A stretch of DNA of 43,352 nucleotides from Chara braunii (lineage: Eukaryota > Streptophyta > Charophyceae > Charales > Characeae), in NCBI GenBank assembly GCA_003427395.1, contig BFEA01000383.1, positions 766,339-809,690 of the forward strand, read 5' to 3'. A program made the translations under genes and the position numbers. The notes under the pieces were generated by a model. That model was not told the DNA's origin and did not search any database. It saw only the letters and a list, made by a program, of their open reading frames with translations. Below are positions 1 to 10,648 of this stretch, piece after piece. The number at the start of each line of letters is the position of its first letter. Position 1 is the first letter of the stretch.

Positions 1-419
1 CCGTGCGGTGAGAAGTAGTTGGTGGTTGCACCACAATCAGCCAACGCACGGATGTAACGGCCATTAATGTAGAGTTTGAAGAAGATCAACTTCGTCCTCC
101 CTTGTGCGCGTTCTTGCTTCATGTGAGCCCAGCGCGTCAACAGAGCATGAAAGTCAATCTCTTCCAACTCTACCCAAGGCTCCTTGTATAGGATGTGTAA
201 CTTTTCAGCCTTGGAATCAGCATCAGATGGGGTTTCAGGAGAGGTTTGTTGAGTGGGATCAGAATCCAAAGAAGAATCTGTACTTACATGTGCAGCCTCT
301 CCATCCGTAGAGTGTGCTGATGATGCCTCTACCCCCGTTGCTGGTTTCCCTGCTGCAATCTGAAACAGTGTTGGACTGAATGTCCCGGTTTGGTGCAATG
401 CAGGCAAACTCCTCTCTTC
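1..419 (-). pseudogene. retropepsin start (pol) of G1, truncated by window edge
   Basis: This minus-strand frame is open from at least 419 to the window edge. It encodes a Ser/Thr/Glu-rich linker and then the retropepsin N-terminus: a hydrophobic strand (KLIFFKLYINGRYIRALA) followed by DCGATTNYFS at about 35-10. The usual active-site triplet is D-T/S-G, so here Asp and Gly are kept and the middle residue is Cys. Retropepsins cut the Gag-Pol polyprotein inside the virus-like particle. The frame is -1 relative to gag and overlaps it, so pol may be expressed by frameshifting at 344-350. The rest of pol is beyond position 1. Confidence 0.75.
344..350 (-). promoter_or_regulatory. candidate -1 ribosomal frameshift heptamer G GGA AAC
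   Basis: In the gag frame the codons read CAG CAG GGA AAC, which gives a phase-correct X XXY YYZ heptamer (G GGA AAC) just after the zinc knuckle. The gag frame stops 15 nt downstream (TAG, 331-329). The -1 frame is open and runs into the protease. A 6-bp stem (GTAGAG 332-327 with CTCTAC downstream) starts 11 nt after the heptamer, slightly farther than is typical. The frames and bases are seen; the function is inferred. Confidence 0.5.
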
Positions 420-1987
420 ACCCTGTTCTTTCACTCACTTTCACTAATCCTGAGATCTACCCATGGTTTTGTGGCAGGATCTTCCGGTTTTGGTGGAATC
501 TTTGCTCCTTTGGGAAGAAGGATAGTGTTAGTGTTGTTCTTCATCGTGGCTCTCGGTCCCTTACTTTTGAAGGCAGTCTTTTTAAAGGCATTCATAGATT
601 CATCGTCATGTATACACTCAGACTCATGGGCTGACAAAGAGCAAGATGCCCCGCAGTCTTGCTCTTGATCGTCATCAAGAGAAGATTCATCCACGAGGGT
701 CTCCTCGTCAGCCTCAAGCAGATCATGTGCTGCAAAACGGTTGCTGCCTGGAAACCGCTTGCGGCTGGTGGCCTTTTTGCCACTTGATCCACCCGGGAGG
801 TCTTGTGCCTCCAGCTTGACTAAGTCCCGCATGAGGGTAAGCCAATCTGTATATCCGCTGAGTCCGAGCCCTAGGCGATCTTTTAGAGTAGAGGGGATCG
901 TACCTTTTATCACATCCACACAGGACTGCGCAGTCATCTCCAAATCCGGAGTAGCAAAGAGTTTACTAACATACTGTTGCAGGCTGTGCATGGTGCCGGT
1001 CCACTTGCTGTGCTTGAGCTTGTCAAGCTTAAGTCTTGCTTTAGCTGCAGCATGTGGATCAGCATATTGTTTGATCAAGAGAAACTAAAGTGCGGCGGTA
1101 GGCGTAGCCTTTAGCCATTTGTTCAGGTCTATTCTCTTATAGCCTGATTAGACAGCATGGGTTTCTAGGAAACCCCGCACGACGGGCTCCACATTGGTCC
1201 CCAGGATAGACGACTGAGTGGACGGTGGTGTCCCCAATACATCAAAGTAGGACCGCATAGAGCTGATCCAAGACTCGACGTCGTCCCTTCCGTCATACTT
1301 GGACGGAATCTCCGCCGCCTTCCTGTCGATGTAAGCAAAGCTGCCGCCTGGCCCAGCCATTGCTGGGTCCGGGCCCGGGGCTGCAACAGTTCCAGAAGTC
1401 CCTGCACCACCACTTGCCGCTGCAGCAGCAACAGCAGCGGGGTCTGGACTTGCTGCAGATCCGCTTTGGCTGCTAACCACACTCAAAGAAGAAGAAGAAG
1501 TAGAAGGAGAAGAAGTAGACGTAGTCACAGGGGCAAAACTGGACTGACACGCAGCATTGGAGGCAGGGTAGGTGAGTGAAGAGACGATTTGAGCCTACTG
1601 CGAACTAGCAAACTGTTGCAGCTGATCGCGGTGCTGCTGCGCCATCTTGGCCATGTCTTCGCGCAACTCCTTGAGCAGCTTAAACACCTGTGCGAGTTGA
1701 CCAGTATGGTCCTCAGCAACCCGGACCCCTGCTAAGGCTCTGAGGAGGGGAACCATTTTCTCTTCTACCTCCTCATCAGTCAGAGCAGACACGGTGCTAA
1801 GGACGGCCTCGTGAGCCTGCACCTTATCCCTTCTCTCTCTCTCTTTCTCTTCCTCCTCCCTCTTCAAGGCTTTCTCGTAGAAAAACTGATACTGCGGTTT
1901 TTCTGCCTCAGGGGCAGCGTCCATCTGCGGTTTCCAATCTGCTGCAGATGCCATGATGGAGGATGAGGGTGTCAGTAAGACTCTCAA
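365..1987 (-). pseudogene. gag of G1 (capsid plus zinc knuckle), nonsense-decayed
   Basis: This is Gag, the structural protein of the retrotransposon particle. One minus-strand frame spans the whole stretch with no frameshift. The likely start is the Met at 1954 (MASAADWKPQ), preceded in frame by another Met at 1987. Order: a charged predicted coiled coil (EKALKREEEEKERERRDK), a Ser/Thr/Ala/Gly/Pro-rich linker, a retrotrans_gag-like domain beginning IPSKYDGRDDVESWISSM, a helical region around 1075-800, an acidic tail, and a CX2CX4HX4C zinc knuckle at 406-365 (CLHCTKPGHSVQHC). Four in-frame stops interrupt it: TAG 1597-1595, TAA 1150-1148, a TAG near 1090, and TGA 433-431. All could arise from C-to-T changes at Gln or Arg codons. 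The copy cannot make full Gag unless stops are read through. Confidence 0.8.
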
Positions 1988-3421
1988 GAGGGTCCGTACT
2001 TCCTCTCAGCTTTGCGACGAACACTCCTCTTCCCTCTCCTCACTCCCTCAAGAGAAACTCTCAATAACTTCTCTCTTCTCTCTCTCTCTCTCGTTTGCGA
2101 CCATGTAGACGCAGGCATTAATGAACCCAATGAAAGAAACAGCTTGAAAGCATTCAGAAGAGAAGGTAGAACTCCTAGCCGGAGCGGCAATTCATTTGGA
2201 CTGGAGAGCAGTCAAAACAACAAAAAAAGAAAAGATCAGAGAGATCTGATCCAGCCACACAGTCTGGACTGACTACGTATGGGGTCCTCCCAAGCCTAGC
2301 CAGCCTCAACTCCGTGAAAACACAGCAAATCAGATTCAAGATGTACAGCGAAATGCAAGAGAGAATTGAGTGGTGTATAAGGTGCGAGTCAGGCGGCGGA
2401 TTGTGCGGTAAAGTCTGATAAAACGTCCCAGCGGAGATCCCCTCCGCAGCGAGTGTCCTAGTCCGAAAGCATAAGGTCCGTGTCCCAATCAGATAGAGCA
2501 AGGTAACTCACGTCAACAGATTTGGCCTGAGGGGCCCTTCTCGTTTGGGCCTGGTCCCACTGACTCCCGAATGGTCCCAGTGGAGTCAGAACCGCGTCCC
2601 AACCAACAAGAGTTCCACAAAGACTTGCTCCGTCCCTACTGAATTGAAAAACGAAATTTTGCCCCTAAAAGAACTTGTAGACTACCGCCGTTCAGAATGA
2701 AATAAACAAAGCACTGTAGAGAGATATCACAAGGCAAACAAGATACTCCATTCATTCACTCATCAGGCGAGTAGGCAGTTCACACACCTCACACACAATC
2801 AAGACTATGGAGGATGGAAGAAGAACCCAGAGAACCCCAACAGGCAGTCAATTCCATGCACACACACATGGGCACCCTGGTGGCACGGTACTTACCTGAG
2901 TGGCCGGGCTCTTGAGATGAAAAGAACTCACCCCCCTCTCACATAGTCCTCCTGACCCAATTAGCATCCTCTACACTAGTGTCCTATCATCTAGGAGGGT
3001 CAACATCTACCCCAAAGTACACAGCCGGATCCCCCGTCAATGTTGAAGATCAAAGCAACAACTTGCAGTCCGTAGGTGCGGATATGGCTGCCACCCTCAA
3101 GCTCGCCTACTTGAGGGGAGCCCTAAAGTCACTCCTTGTCTTCCTTGAAGTCTAGATTCAAGTTGAAGGTGCCCATCACTGTCGCCTCTCTCAAATTGCA
3201 TCATGAAGTCCCACCTTGTGTCTCGCCACCACAAGCATGCACTCAAGCAACCTGGCCGGGTCTAGTGTCGCCCCTACACGGCCCTGCCAGGTGGGGGCAG
3301 CTTCCCTTTACCACGCTGCCCCACTTAACCCTAACTTCCAGCCCTAACCCTAAGTGGTAGCCCTTACCACTAGGGTTAGGGTTATGGCAGCAAAGTCAAC
3401 TCTCGCCAACAAGTAGAATCC
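1988..3421 (-). other. G1 leader between primer site and gag
   Basis: About 1.4 kb without a supported gene. It is the 5' untranslated leader by position. It contains CT-rich runs near 2075-2095 and a telomere-like inverted repeat at 3342-3381. Short open frames here look like chance. Confidence 0.55.
3342..3381. repeat. inverted repeat containing CCCTAA/TTAGGG units
   Basis: The left arm CCCTAACCCTAAGTGGTA (3342-3359) and right arm TACCACTAGGGTTAGGG (3365-3381) are inverted copies apart from one missing base. Each arm carries two TTAGGG-type hexamers. It sits in the G1 leader, about 40 bp from the primer site. Confidence 0.65.
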
Positions 3422-3433
3422 GCTCTGATGCCA
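3422..3433 (-). other. G1 primer-binding site (initiator Met tRNA type)
   Basis: The minus strand reads TGGCATCAGAGC, one base different from the plant iMet-tRNA primer site TGGTATCAGAGC. One base separates it from the LTR, as expected for a gypsy element. Confidence 0.8.
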
Positions 3434-3434
3434 A

Positions 3435-4850
3435 TGTTACGATCCTGGCCACTTTTGAAGTCCACAATCATCAGAAAGTACAACTTTGTCCAATTGCGAA
3501 AAGAAATGAATGAACTTGAGCCCAATGCCGTCCAATTGCAAAAGAAATGAAAGAACTTGAGAGGAGAGAGAGGGAAAGAAGAAGAATAAGAATTAAGAAA
3601 GAAGAAAGAGATGATGTACTCCAGCATAGACCAAAGACAAAGCTCTTCTTCTTCGCTCGACAACCTCCTCCTCTTTATCTCCTCCTCTCTTATTCAAACA
3701 ATAAATAAACAATGATAATGTTGAACAGCTGAACCAGAATCAATGTATGAATCCCACTTCTACTGCAGGCACAAGATGAGGTCCACCATAGCCATGGCAG
3801 CCCTTCTTCTTCCTCCACATACAGGCCGAGGCTATGGCGGACAACAGAGGCTTCAGCCTCCGGTACCAAAGACAACCCCAAGCAGCTACACCGCTGCCCT
3901 GCTTCAAGGTCATCNCCCAGCAGCTATNCCGCTGCCCACTCAACCGCCATGCCTGACTCTGTCCGAGCTTCCTTGATGCGGCACTACCCCCACTGGGGCC
4001 TTCCTGATGCAGCGCCTAGCAAGGAGATGAAGATGGTGCCTACCATAGCCAGTAAGTACCTCGCCACTCTCCTCCTTGGTCCCCTTCTCCCTCCTCCTCC
4101 TACCGGTAGAGCTCCACCATAGCCAAGGTGGAAGCACCCGGCTTCTTCCTCCCAGCAGCGATGTAGTGCCCAGTGCTACTCCAGCCAGCGCTCTAGCAGC
4201 GTGACGCCCAACTCGCACACTGAAGAATGAGGCCGGGCTCTTTGCCCTGCCTCTTGATATAGCGGCCTACTTGCCTCCTGGGCGGTGACTTCCAGGCCGC
4301 TCGGCCTCTCCAAGCAACCGGTACCTCCTCCGTTTCGGAGGGAAACATCATTGCAGACCCTGATATTACCCGTACAGGCTCTAGACTCAGACTGGTTGGA
4401 CTGGTACCGGCCTAGACCTACCCTACCGCTACTGGACTCTAAAAATGCCAACTTTGTCTTTCTCTGCTCGGGCTCCAGTACCCCCTCACGCCAACTGCAG
4501 TGGGGTGCAGTATCGGCCTACCGGCCTACTTGAGTGTTTTTCTGCTACCCCAAGGGCCGCGAGGCCGCTAGCTTCACCGCTTGAGTGTTTTTCCCTACTA
4601 CAACCCTCAATGCCACGGCCACAGGTAAGTACCGGCCCTACGGGCCTACCAAACAAGCAAGTACCCTTGCGGGTCACACACACACTCATACCGACAAGCA
4701 CTCAGTCAGGCACGCAGGTCACAAGCACGCACACACAGACAGACTTCGAAAACACAGCAGAATGCGGGAATCTCAACAAGGCATCCATTCCATCGACAGA
4801 ACTTCAAAAATCAGCAGTGTTCTCAGTCTGTGTTTTGACGGGTCATTACA
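3435..4850 (-). repeat. 5' LTR of G1 (~1.4 kb)
   Basis: On the plus strand it starts TGTTACGATCC next to the primer site and ends GGTCATTACA next to resumed LINE coding sequence, giving about 1416 bp bounded by TG and CA. It contains a short imperfect duplication around 3890-3940 with two N bases, and several copies of the motif CCATAGCC/GGCTATGG. The inner boundary is firm and the outer boundary approximate. No second LTR copy is in the window for confirmation. Confidence 0.65.
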
Positions 4851-7800
4851 ATTAAAAAATTCCGCGTTGCACATGCTAGGGAGAGGAAAACAACAATGGA
4901 AAGATTAATTATGGCTTTGGAACAATGGGATGAATCGTTGTCGGATAATCCCTTGGACCAACAGACGTTCAACCAACTCCAGGAAGCAAGAGACCAACAC
5001 CAAGCCTACCTGGACAACCAAGCAGAGGCCTGGAGAATCCAGGCAAGGATTAAGAGATAAGAAGTGGAAGGTACAATGGCAAGAACCTTCTTTACCAAAG
5101 CCAAAACCAGATCAAGACAAAACCTGGTTGCTTCCCTCAACCATCCCTTTGAACAACACACACCAGCTGCCACTAATTCCTACACAATCGTGGATCATGC
5201 CACACAATACTACAAGAGACTCTTCACATCAAAAAATAAGCATTAGGAGGGAGAAATAAAGGACCAAGCAAGAAACACACTGCTCAATAGCCTCAACGCA
5301 CTCCTGTCCCAATCACAAAGACAACAACTAGAAGCCCCCCTTCAAACTCGAGAAATACTGACCGCACTGACTGATATGGATGATGAAAAGACACCAGGCT
5401 TTGACTCCTTCCCCAAAGAATTTTGGATCAAGTTCTGGGAACTCATGCATATAGACATAATGGAGTATGTCCACGCTGTCCGACAAGGAAGTTTGGACAA
5501 CATCCTCATCCACATGGACCAGACAGGATTTATGCCAGAGAGGAATATACAGGACAACATCCTCCTAGTCAATGAAACCATAAAATACGCCAGACAAAGA
5601 AAATTTGAGGCGGCGATATTATTCATTGACTTTGAAAAGGCATATGACCATGTGGACTGGGAATTTATGGACTGCTATCTCGAAAGAATGAACTTTGGTC
5701 CAATATTTAGACAATGGATAAGAACACTGCACACTTCGACGACAACCAATATTATGATCAATGGTCATCTCTCACTTCCATTTCCCCTGCAAAGGTCGGT
5801 GAGACAAGGGGACCCCATCGCGCTGCTTCGATTTGTCCTAGTCATGGAAGCTTTGGCCTCCCTGATAAGAACAAATCCGGACATAGAGAGGATATCCATT
5901 CCAAAGCTACCACCACACAAGGTCCCAGTCACATCATTGTTTGCATACGATCTTACTGTGCTTATAAAAGCCTCTCGGTCGAGCCTGAGAGCCCTCCAAC
6001 AAACTATCCACCTATTTTTAATTGTTGCAGGCATGAAGGTGGGTGAACTGGGGAACCAAAACCGAAGGATGGTGGCTGCACCCTTTGGGGGACCCCCCGC
6101 CTCCACAGCCCCAAGTCGTCTGGTGGGCCCAAGAAGAGGCAATAAGGGTATTGGGGGTCAGACTCACCGTGCTTGGCCCCCCCAAGGACCATGGGGATGT
6201 CCTAGTAGAAACAGCCCTAAAAAAGATGTCCTCTTGGAAAGGGCTGCACACCTCGTTGGTGGGTAGAGCCCTTGCCATCAATAATGCAATTCTCTCAACA
6301 ATCTGGTATAAAACAGCATTCTGGACATTAGACTCCAAACAACTACTCAACTTAAACGGAGCAATCACAACATATCTATGGCGAAACGACCATGAACTGA
6401 GATCATGCATTAAAAGGGTGGCATGGAACCAGATAGCCCAACCAAAATCCAAAGGGGGTTTAGCGATTATCGACCCCCAAGAGGAGATGAAAGCGCTTAT
6501 CTTCAAAGTGATTATAAGGCTCTTGATGGCCAACGATATCCCGTGGGCCCCACTTGCCCACATCCAATTGGCTAACTTGGCCCCACAAACAACAACAAAC
6601 AGACAAGTCCACCCTCTGGCCTGGCTAACAAACCCTGCATGGTCCATCCCTACAAAACCCAAACAAAGCAACGCACACCTGGACGCCACAAGAAAAGATC
6701 TGGAAAATGACCCTCTTTGGACATCAATCCTCTTCCTATGGAGAGCGGTGGGTCCCTCAAAGCTGCCATCCTCAGTTACATGGCACGAGGTCTGGAGACA
6801 GCAATTGTTTGGAAACTCGGAGATCTTATCGACCGTCAACCTGCCATTCCCCATCCATCAACATTCACACTGGCTCTCATGGGTGAAGAAAGGCATCTTC
6901 ACGATCAGTGATCCCTAGGACAATGGAAAAGGGAAATGGAAGACATGGCATAAACTAAGAGCAGTACTCAAAAATGTGAAGGGACTAGAAGGAAAACTGA
7001 GAGAAATCCAAGAGGCCATACCGCTCTCCTGGATGGCAGCCTTCAAACAGGGTCCCAATATCAAAGAAGGGGACTGGGTAATAGAAGCCTCCTCTAGGCC
7101 CCTCCTGATGATTGTCTACAAAGTAGCCAGACGGATTGGGAGATAGCAGCGCTAGAAGCTTCGGAACCAGTCATGTCGGGTGCGAGATGCTCCAAACTCA
7201 AAGGAAATGAAGGAAGGTTCTTGGGCACAACTCATCAGAGTGAGGGTTGTGTGGGATGAAAAAGATGGATGGATGGGATATGACATATCCACACCCATTT
7301 GCTCCCTCCCCTTCGATCCGGCGGAGTGGCAATGGGGGGGGCCAACTCCGCTGCCCATATGGAAATTCTCTATCAAAGAATGCTATAGGAAAATCCACAC
7401 AACCAAAAGTATAGAAGACATAATAAAACAGCGATGGAAAAAACACGCCCCTACCACTGCACAAGATTTACAAAATTTCAAGTGGAGTCAATTCACCTGC
7501 TGGATGCCAACTGCCCAACGAGCACTCCAATGGCAGATGCTCTACAGGTGTTTACCTACACCAGACCGGATCACCGCACGATCAGGCTTGGAGCAAAGGG
7601 GAGTGCTTTCCCCAATCTGCTCATATTGTGGGAAGTCTTCTGGCCCTCAACGAATAGCAGACCTGGAACACTGCCTCTTAGAATGCCCCATGGCTCTACA
7701 AATCTGGAGGTGGTGGTATGAGGTGTGCAGATCCCTGACTGACAAGGACCTGCCATGGGATCCAGCCGCTCTGCTGGGGCAACGAAACACATCTATGTCT

Positions 7801-8097
7801 TCATGGTCCATCTTCGAACACAACTTATTTAAGTACACCAGACTGGAACTTATTATGACGATCTGGCGGGCAAGATGCTCACATGAGAGGAAAGAACATA
7901 ACTTCGGCTACCTACAAGAAAGAAAACAAATGGCTCAAATAATAAGAGACAATATCCACAGGGCATGGGCGAGACTCACAACCACGTTGAAGAATGCACA
8001 GGATGTATCCCAAAAACAACAGCTAGTACAAGAATTCAAATCGACATGGCTGGACCTGGAAGAAAATTGGGACACTTGGACGCAGCAAACATGCTAG
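4851..8097 (+). pseudogene. LINE ORF2 (linker, RT, thumb, C-terminal Cys/His domain), inactive
   Basis: ORF2 primes and reverse-transcribes LINE RNA at a nicked target. Residues in order: a charged linker (FRVAHARERK from 4860) with stops TAA 5058 and TAG 5244; an RT with DQTGFMPERNIQDN, motif A FIDFEKAYDHVDW (~5630), motif B SVRQGDP (~5800) and motif C; a frame change near 6020-6040; a thumb/connection region to about 7140 with stops from 6916; then a final frame 7180-8097 with the LINE C-terminal pattern CSYCGKS...HCLLECP. Motif C reads FAYD where FADD is expected (~5942-5953), so the first catalytic Asp is Tyr. Sequence between VRQGSL and DNILIHMDQ (~5490) is missing, removing early RT motifs. 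The endonuclease is absent. This copy is dead. Confidence 0.85.
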
Positions 8098-8455
8098 TAT
8101 GGGGCCAGTGGACAAAGATGGAACATACCTGGCAATAGCGTTCGTCCCAAGCCTTCACAATCCCCCTGCCCAAAAATCCAATGCTTGTCGCCCACAACAC
8201 ATCAGTATTGCAACCCGATTCTATGCAGGGCTCAGCAACAATGAATCTGGCACAGCCTCAAACACCCACCCACCCGGTCTCTGCAGCACCGCTGCCTATA
8301 GTCCCATCGCAGCCCTCATCATCTTGGTTGCGAGATCTACCTCTCACACCCGAACCACCACCCCCTTACCCCTTGATGTCACCCTCTGACACACCACAGA
8401 CATCTCCCATAGTAGTAGATCCCCCTCCCTGCCATTCTTCCCTTCCCCCCCTCCC

Positions 8456-8502
<47 letters not shown>

Positions 8503-9590
8503 ACCGTCCCCTCCCTAACCCCTCTATCTTGCAAACCAGCCCCCCTAAACCCCCAACCCCCTTTCTTCCCCCTGTCGTACCCAAATTACAACCACCTCTC
8601 CCACTCTTCATCTTCAAGCGAATATTGGAACAAGGTCTACTTGGTAGTCTACAACTTGTAATCTATACAGGTAGACTGAAAAGTTGTGAAAACCAACAAG
8701 CCCATCCCACGCCAGCTACTAGAAAAATCAAGGTCTATGTGCTAATCTACAGTNCCCCGCCTCCCCGCCCCCAAGACTCCCTACCTCCTATCTTTGACTT
8801 GCCCCCTCCACTTCCCACAAACACACCTCCCAGCGCAGCTGTACCCTTGACCCCTCCCCTGCCAGAAACCCCCTAGTCCCCCCACTCCAACCCAGCGCCT
8901 CTCGGACAAGCTGCAGGACAATGACTGGATCAGCCTCTCCAGCCAAAGGGTGGATGAAGCGCAGATAACAACTAATGACAAGTGAAGTCTGGCCAAGCAA
9001 CCACAAGAAATAGTAACTCCAACCTGCCAGCAATGGCAGAGACATACTCAGAGTTGGTAATGATCTGCTGATTTGCAGAAGTAATAGAGGAAGCGGATTT
9101 GGGCAACCAATCGGTCTTTGGTACAAGGGCTCTCACTCACCCAGTGACATACAAGACAAATTCAGATGTGCTGCAATTGCCTTGGCTCACTGTACTGCTC
9201 TCCGTCTCAGCGGGCTTTAAGGATCAATAATGTGGCATGCATGGGTTTTGAGAGGGTATAAGGTTTTTACAGGGATAGACGTTGTAATAATGATCAGGGG
9301 GCTGCTGAGTAGGGTTGTGCACATAAGACAAGGGGCGCTCCAAGATGGGATGGGTATTACTGGCAGCCCCATGGGATAACGGAGCCCCAGACTGACAATT
9401 GAAATGACCACAGCCCTGGGAACAACGATTGAAAGCCTCTTTGCAAGATCTATCAATGGGACGCTGGACCCGGTTTCCAGCAGGTGCCGCGCCCCACCAA
9501 TAGATGGAGCAGCCAGACAGATAAGCCCTCAATTCCAATAGTTCTCTTACCGCTGCTCGGATAGAGAGCTTACACAATGGCTATTCTTGC
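8098..9590 (+). other. LINE 3' untranslated region, C-rich
   Basis: About 1.5 kb between the ORF2 stop and the poly(A). The first half is very C-rich and holds a 44-base poly-C run (8459-8502). Long proline-rich open frames here follow from composition. The last 150 bases hold a two-hairpin motif shared with 16829-16882. Confidence 0.6.
8459..8502 (+). repeat. poly-C run (44 bases)
   Basis: An uninterrupted C run, poly-G on the other strand, able in principle to form i-motif or G-quadruplex. The length may be an assembly artefact. Confidence 0.8.
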
Positions 9591-9603
9591 AAAAAAAAAA
9601 AAA
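9457..9603 (+). repeat. retroelement 3' end: two hairpins plus A13
   Basis: The segment 9457-9510 holds GCTGGA...TCCAGC (stem 1) and a GCCCC/GGAGC-type stem flanking CACCAATAGAT (stem 2). A13 follows about 80 bases later. Nearly the same 54 bases recur at 16829-16882, also shortly before a poly(A). This suggests a recognition element for a LINE RT. Confidence 0.6.
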
Positions 9604-9849
9604 GGAACGGAACACCGTAAGGGGAGGTACTAGGCTGAATCCATCCCTTCTCTGTGAGCTCTTTGAGCTGGCGGCGGAGCTCATCCAACTCCGCAGGAGA
9701 CATCCTATAGATCCGTCCTCTCGGTACTTCTCCCTTTCCACCACACGAGTGGACTCCTTAAAAAGGTATGGATACTGTGTGACGACTGCTTCTATCCTTG
9801 GGGGTGATCTTACTGCCTCCCCTTTTTCAGACACAAAGACTAAGTACAT
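9604..9849 (-). pseudogene. G2 protease-RT linker and RT N-terminus, interrupted by LINE
   Basis: One minus frame reads [16 protein letters not shown], the linker typical before gypsy RT. After a frame change near 9715 it continues [20 protein letters not shown] and then [17 protein letters not shown], the start of the gypsy RT fingers. The expected ~25 residues between linker and RT are missing. Coding ends at 9604 against the T13 complement of the LINE tail, so this frame fixes the LINE insertion point. Confidence 0.8.
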
Positions 9850-9858
9850 ACCTTCCTC

Positions 9859-10381
9859 TCAATTTTGTTTATAGTGGTTATAGGAGGAAGATGCACACAT
9901 ACACCCGTAGTTTTCCACTAGACTGCTAGCTTTGAACTTTTGCAATCTAACGGTTCTACCGTTGGGTAACTTGTGGATCATCACCTTTCTATCCCAATCG
10001 AATTGAGGTTGAGCAACCTTGAGGTAGTACACACCTAGCAGCATGTTGAATGGCATTTTGTCGCTGACAAGGAACGAGATTTTATGTCTCAGTTCCCCTC
10101 CTCCATAGGAAAAGGTACAGACTACGTCCTTGACATAGTCTTGCACAACCATGCGCTCCCTTGTTGGCTAGCGTTGGTCCTACAGATCTGCCGAGCCGCT
10201 GCACTTGGTCCCCTAAGTGCAACCTATCCACACAAGCCCGACTGATGAAGTTCTGTGTAAAGCCTATGTTTGCGAAGGCGCCCACTTTGCGGTCACCTAC
10301 ATCAACCTCTACCACGAAATGTTCACCCCTAGGACCTCTACTAATCATCGCCCAGGAGTCTCTGGGGTCCTTCCTGACCAC
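9859..10381 (-). pseudogene. G2 retropepsin, active site lost
   Basis: Two overlapping minus frames make up the protease. The first (10381 onward) has the substrate-side strand and VGAFANIGFTQNFISRACV, where a gypsy protease normally reads DTGA before the aligned FISRA stretch; here it is NIGF, so the catalytic Asp is Asn. The second (10152-9859) has the C-terminal ILG-type motif (MLLGVYYLKVAQPQFDWD). A frameshift near 10150 separates them. No activity is expected. Confidence 0.75.
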
Positions 10382-10648
10382 TCAGTCTGTAACTCTTCTA
10401 GGGAGTCGGACACATCTCTCTAACAGAGCATCAGTGGGTCTGAATGTATCTGCGGGACGATGGACGGGTCACTAGCCTTGGCCAACGCCTGAAGTGCGGG
10501 AGGCAATGTTACCACTTCAACACGAGTAACGGCGGCTAACACTCCTACTGGCCCGAGGTGTTTCCTTGCTCGCAGAAGCACCGCAAGGGTTTGAAGATAA
10601 ACCCGCCACTGTTGAAGAGGCTACCTTCGTAGTGACCTTCTTGCCTCG

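Larger units (their letters stand above)
1..4850 (-). mobile_element. Ty3/gypsy LTR retrotransposon 'G1', 5' part
   Basis: In element order (right to left) this holds a 5' LTR (4850-3435), a primer-binding site (3433-3422), a leader, gag and the start of the protease, where the window ends. The right edge is placed where an unrelated LINE reading frame resumes exactly at 4851, so G1 most likely inserted into that LINE. The LTR begins TGTTAC and ends ATTACA on the plus strand, which is only an approximate inverted terminal repeat. Both target-site duplications cannot be compared because the other end lies outside the window. RT, integrase and the 3' LTR are not visible, so the assignment to Ty3/gypsy rests on the gag, knuckle, protease and primer-site layout. 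Confidence 0.8.
4851..9603 (+). mobile_element. L1-type LINE, 5' part cut off by G1
   Basis: A non-LTR retrotransposon on the plus strand: ORF2 from the endonuclease-RT linker to the C-terminal Cys/His domain (4851-8097), a ~1.5-kb 3' UTR, and an A13 tail (9591-9603). Its frame is open at 4851, directly against the G1 LTR, so the endonuclease part should lie beyond G1, left of the window. Its poly(A) abuts the RT coding sequence of G2, showing that the LINE inserted into G2. The left target duplication is not in the window. Confidence 0.8.

Noticed and set aside
8181-8876. A 231-residue proline-rich open frame
   Set aside because: It is produced by C-rich DNA, spans the poly-C run and an N, and lies in the LINE 3' UTR.
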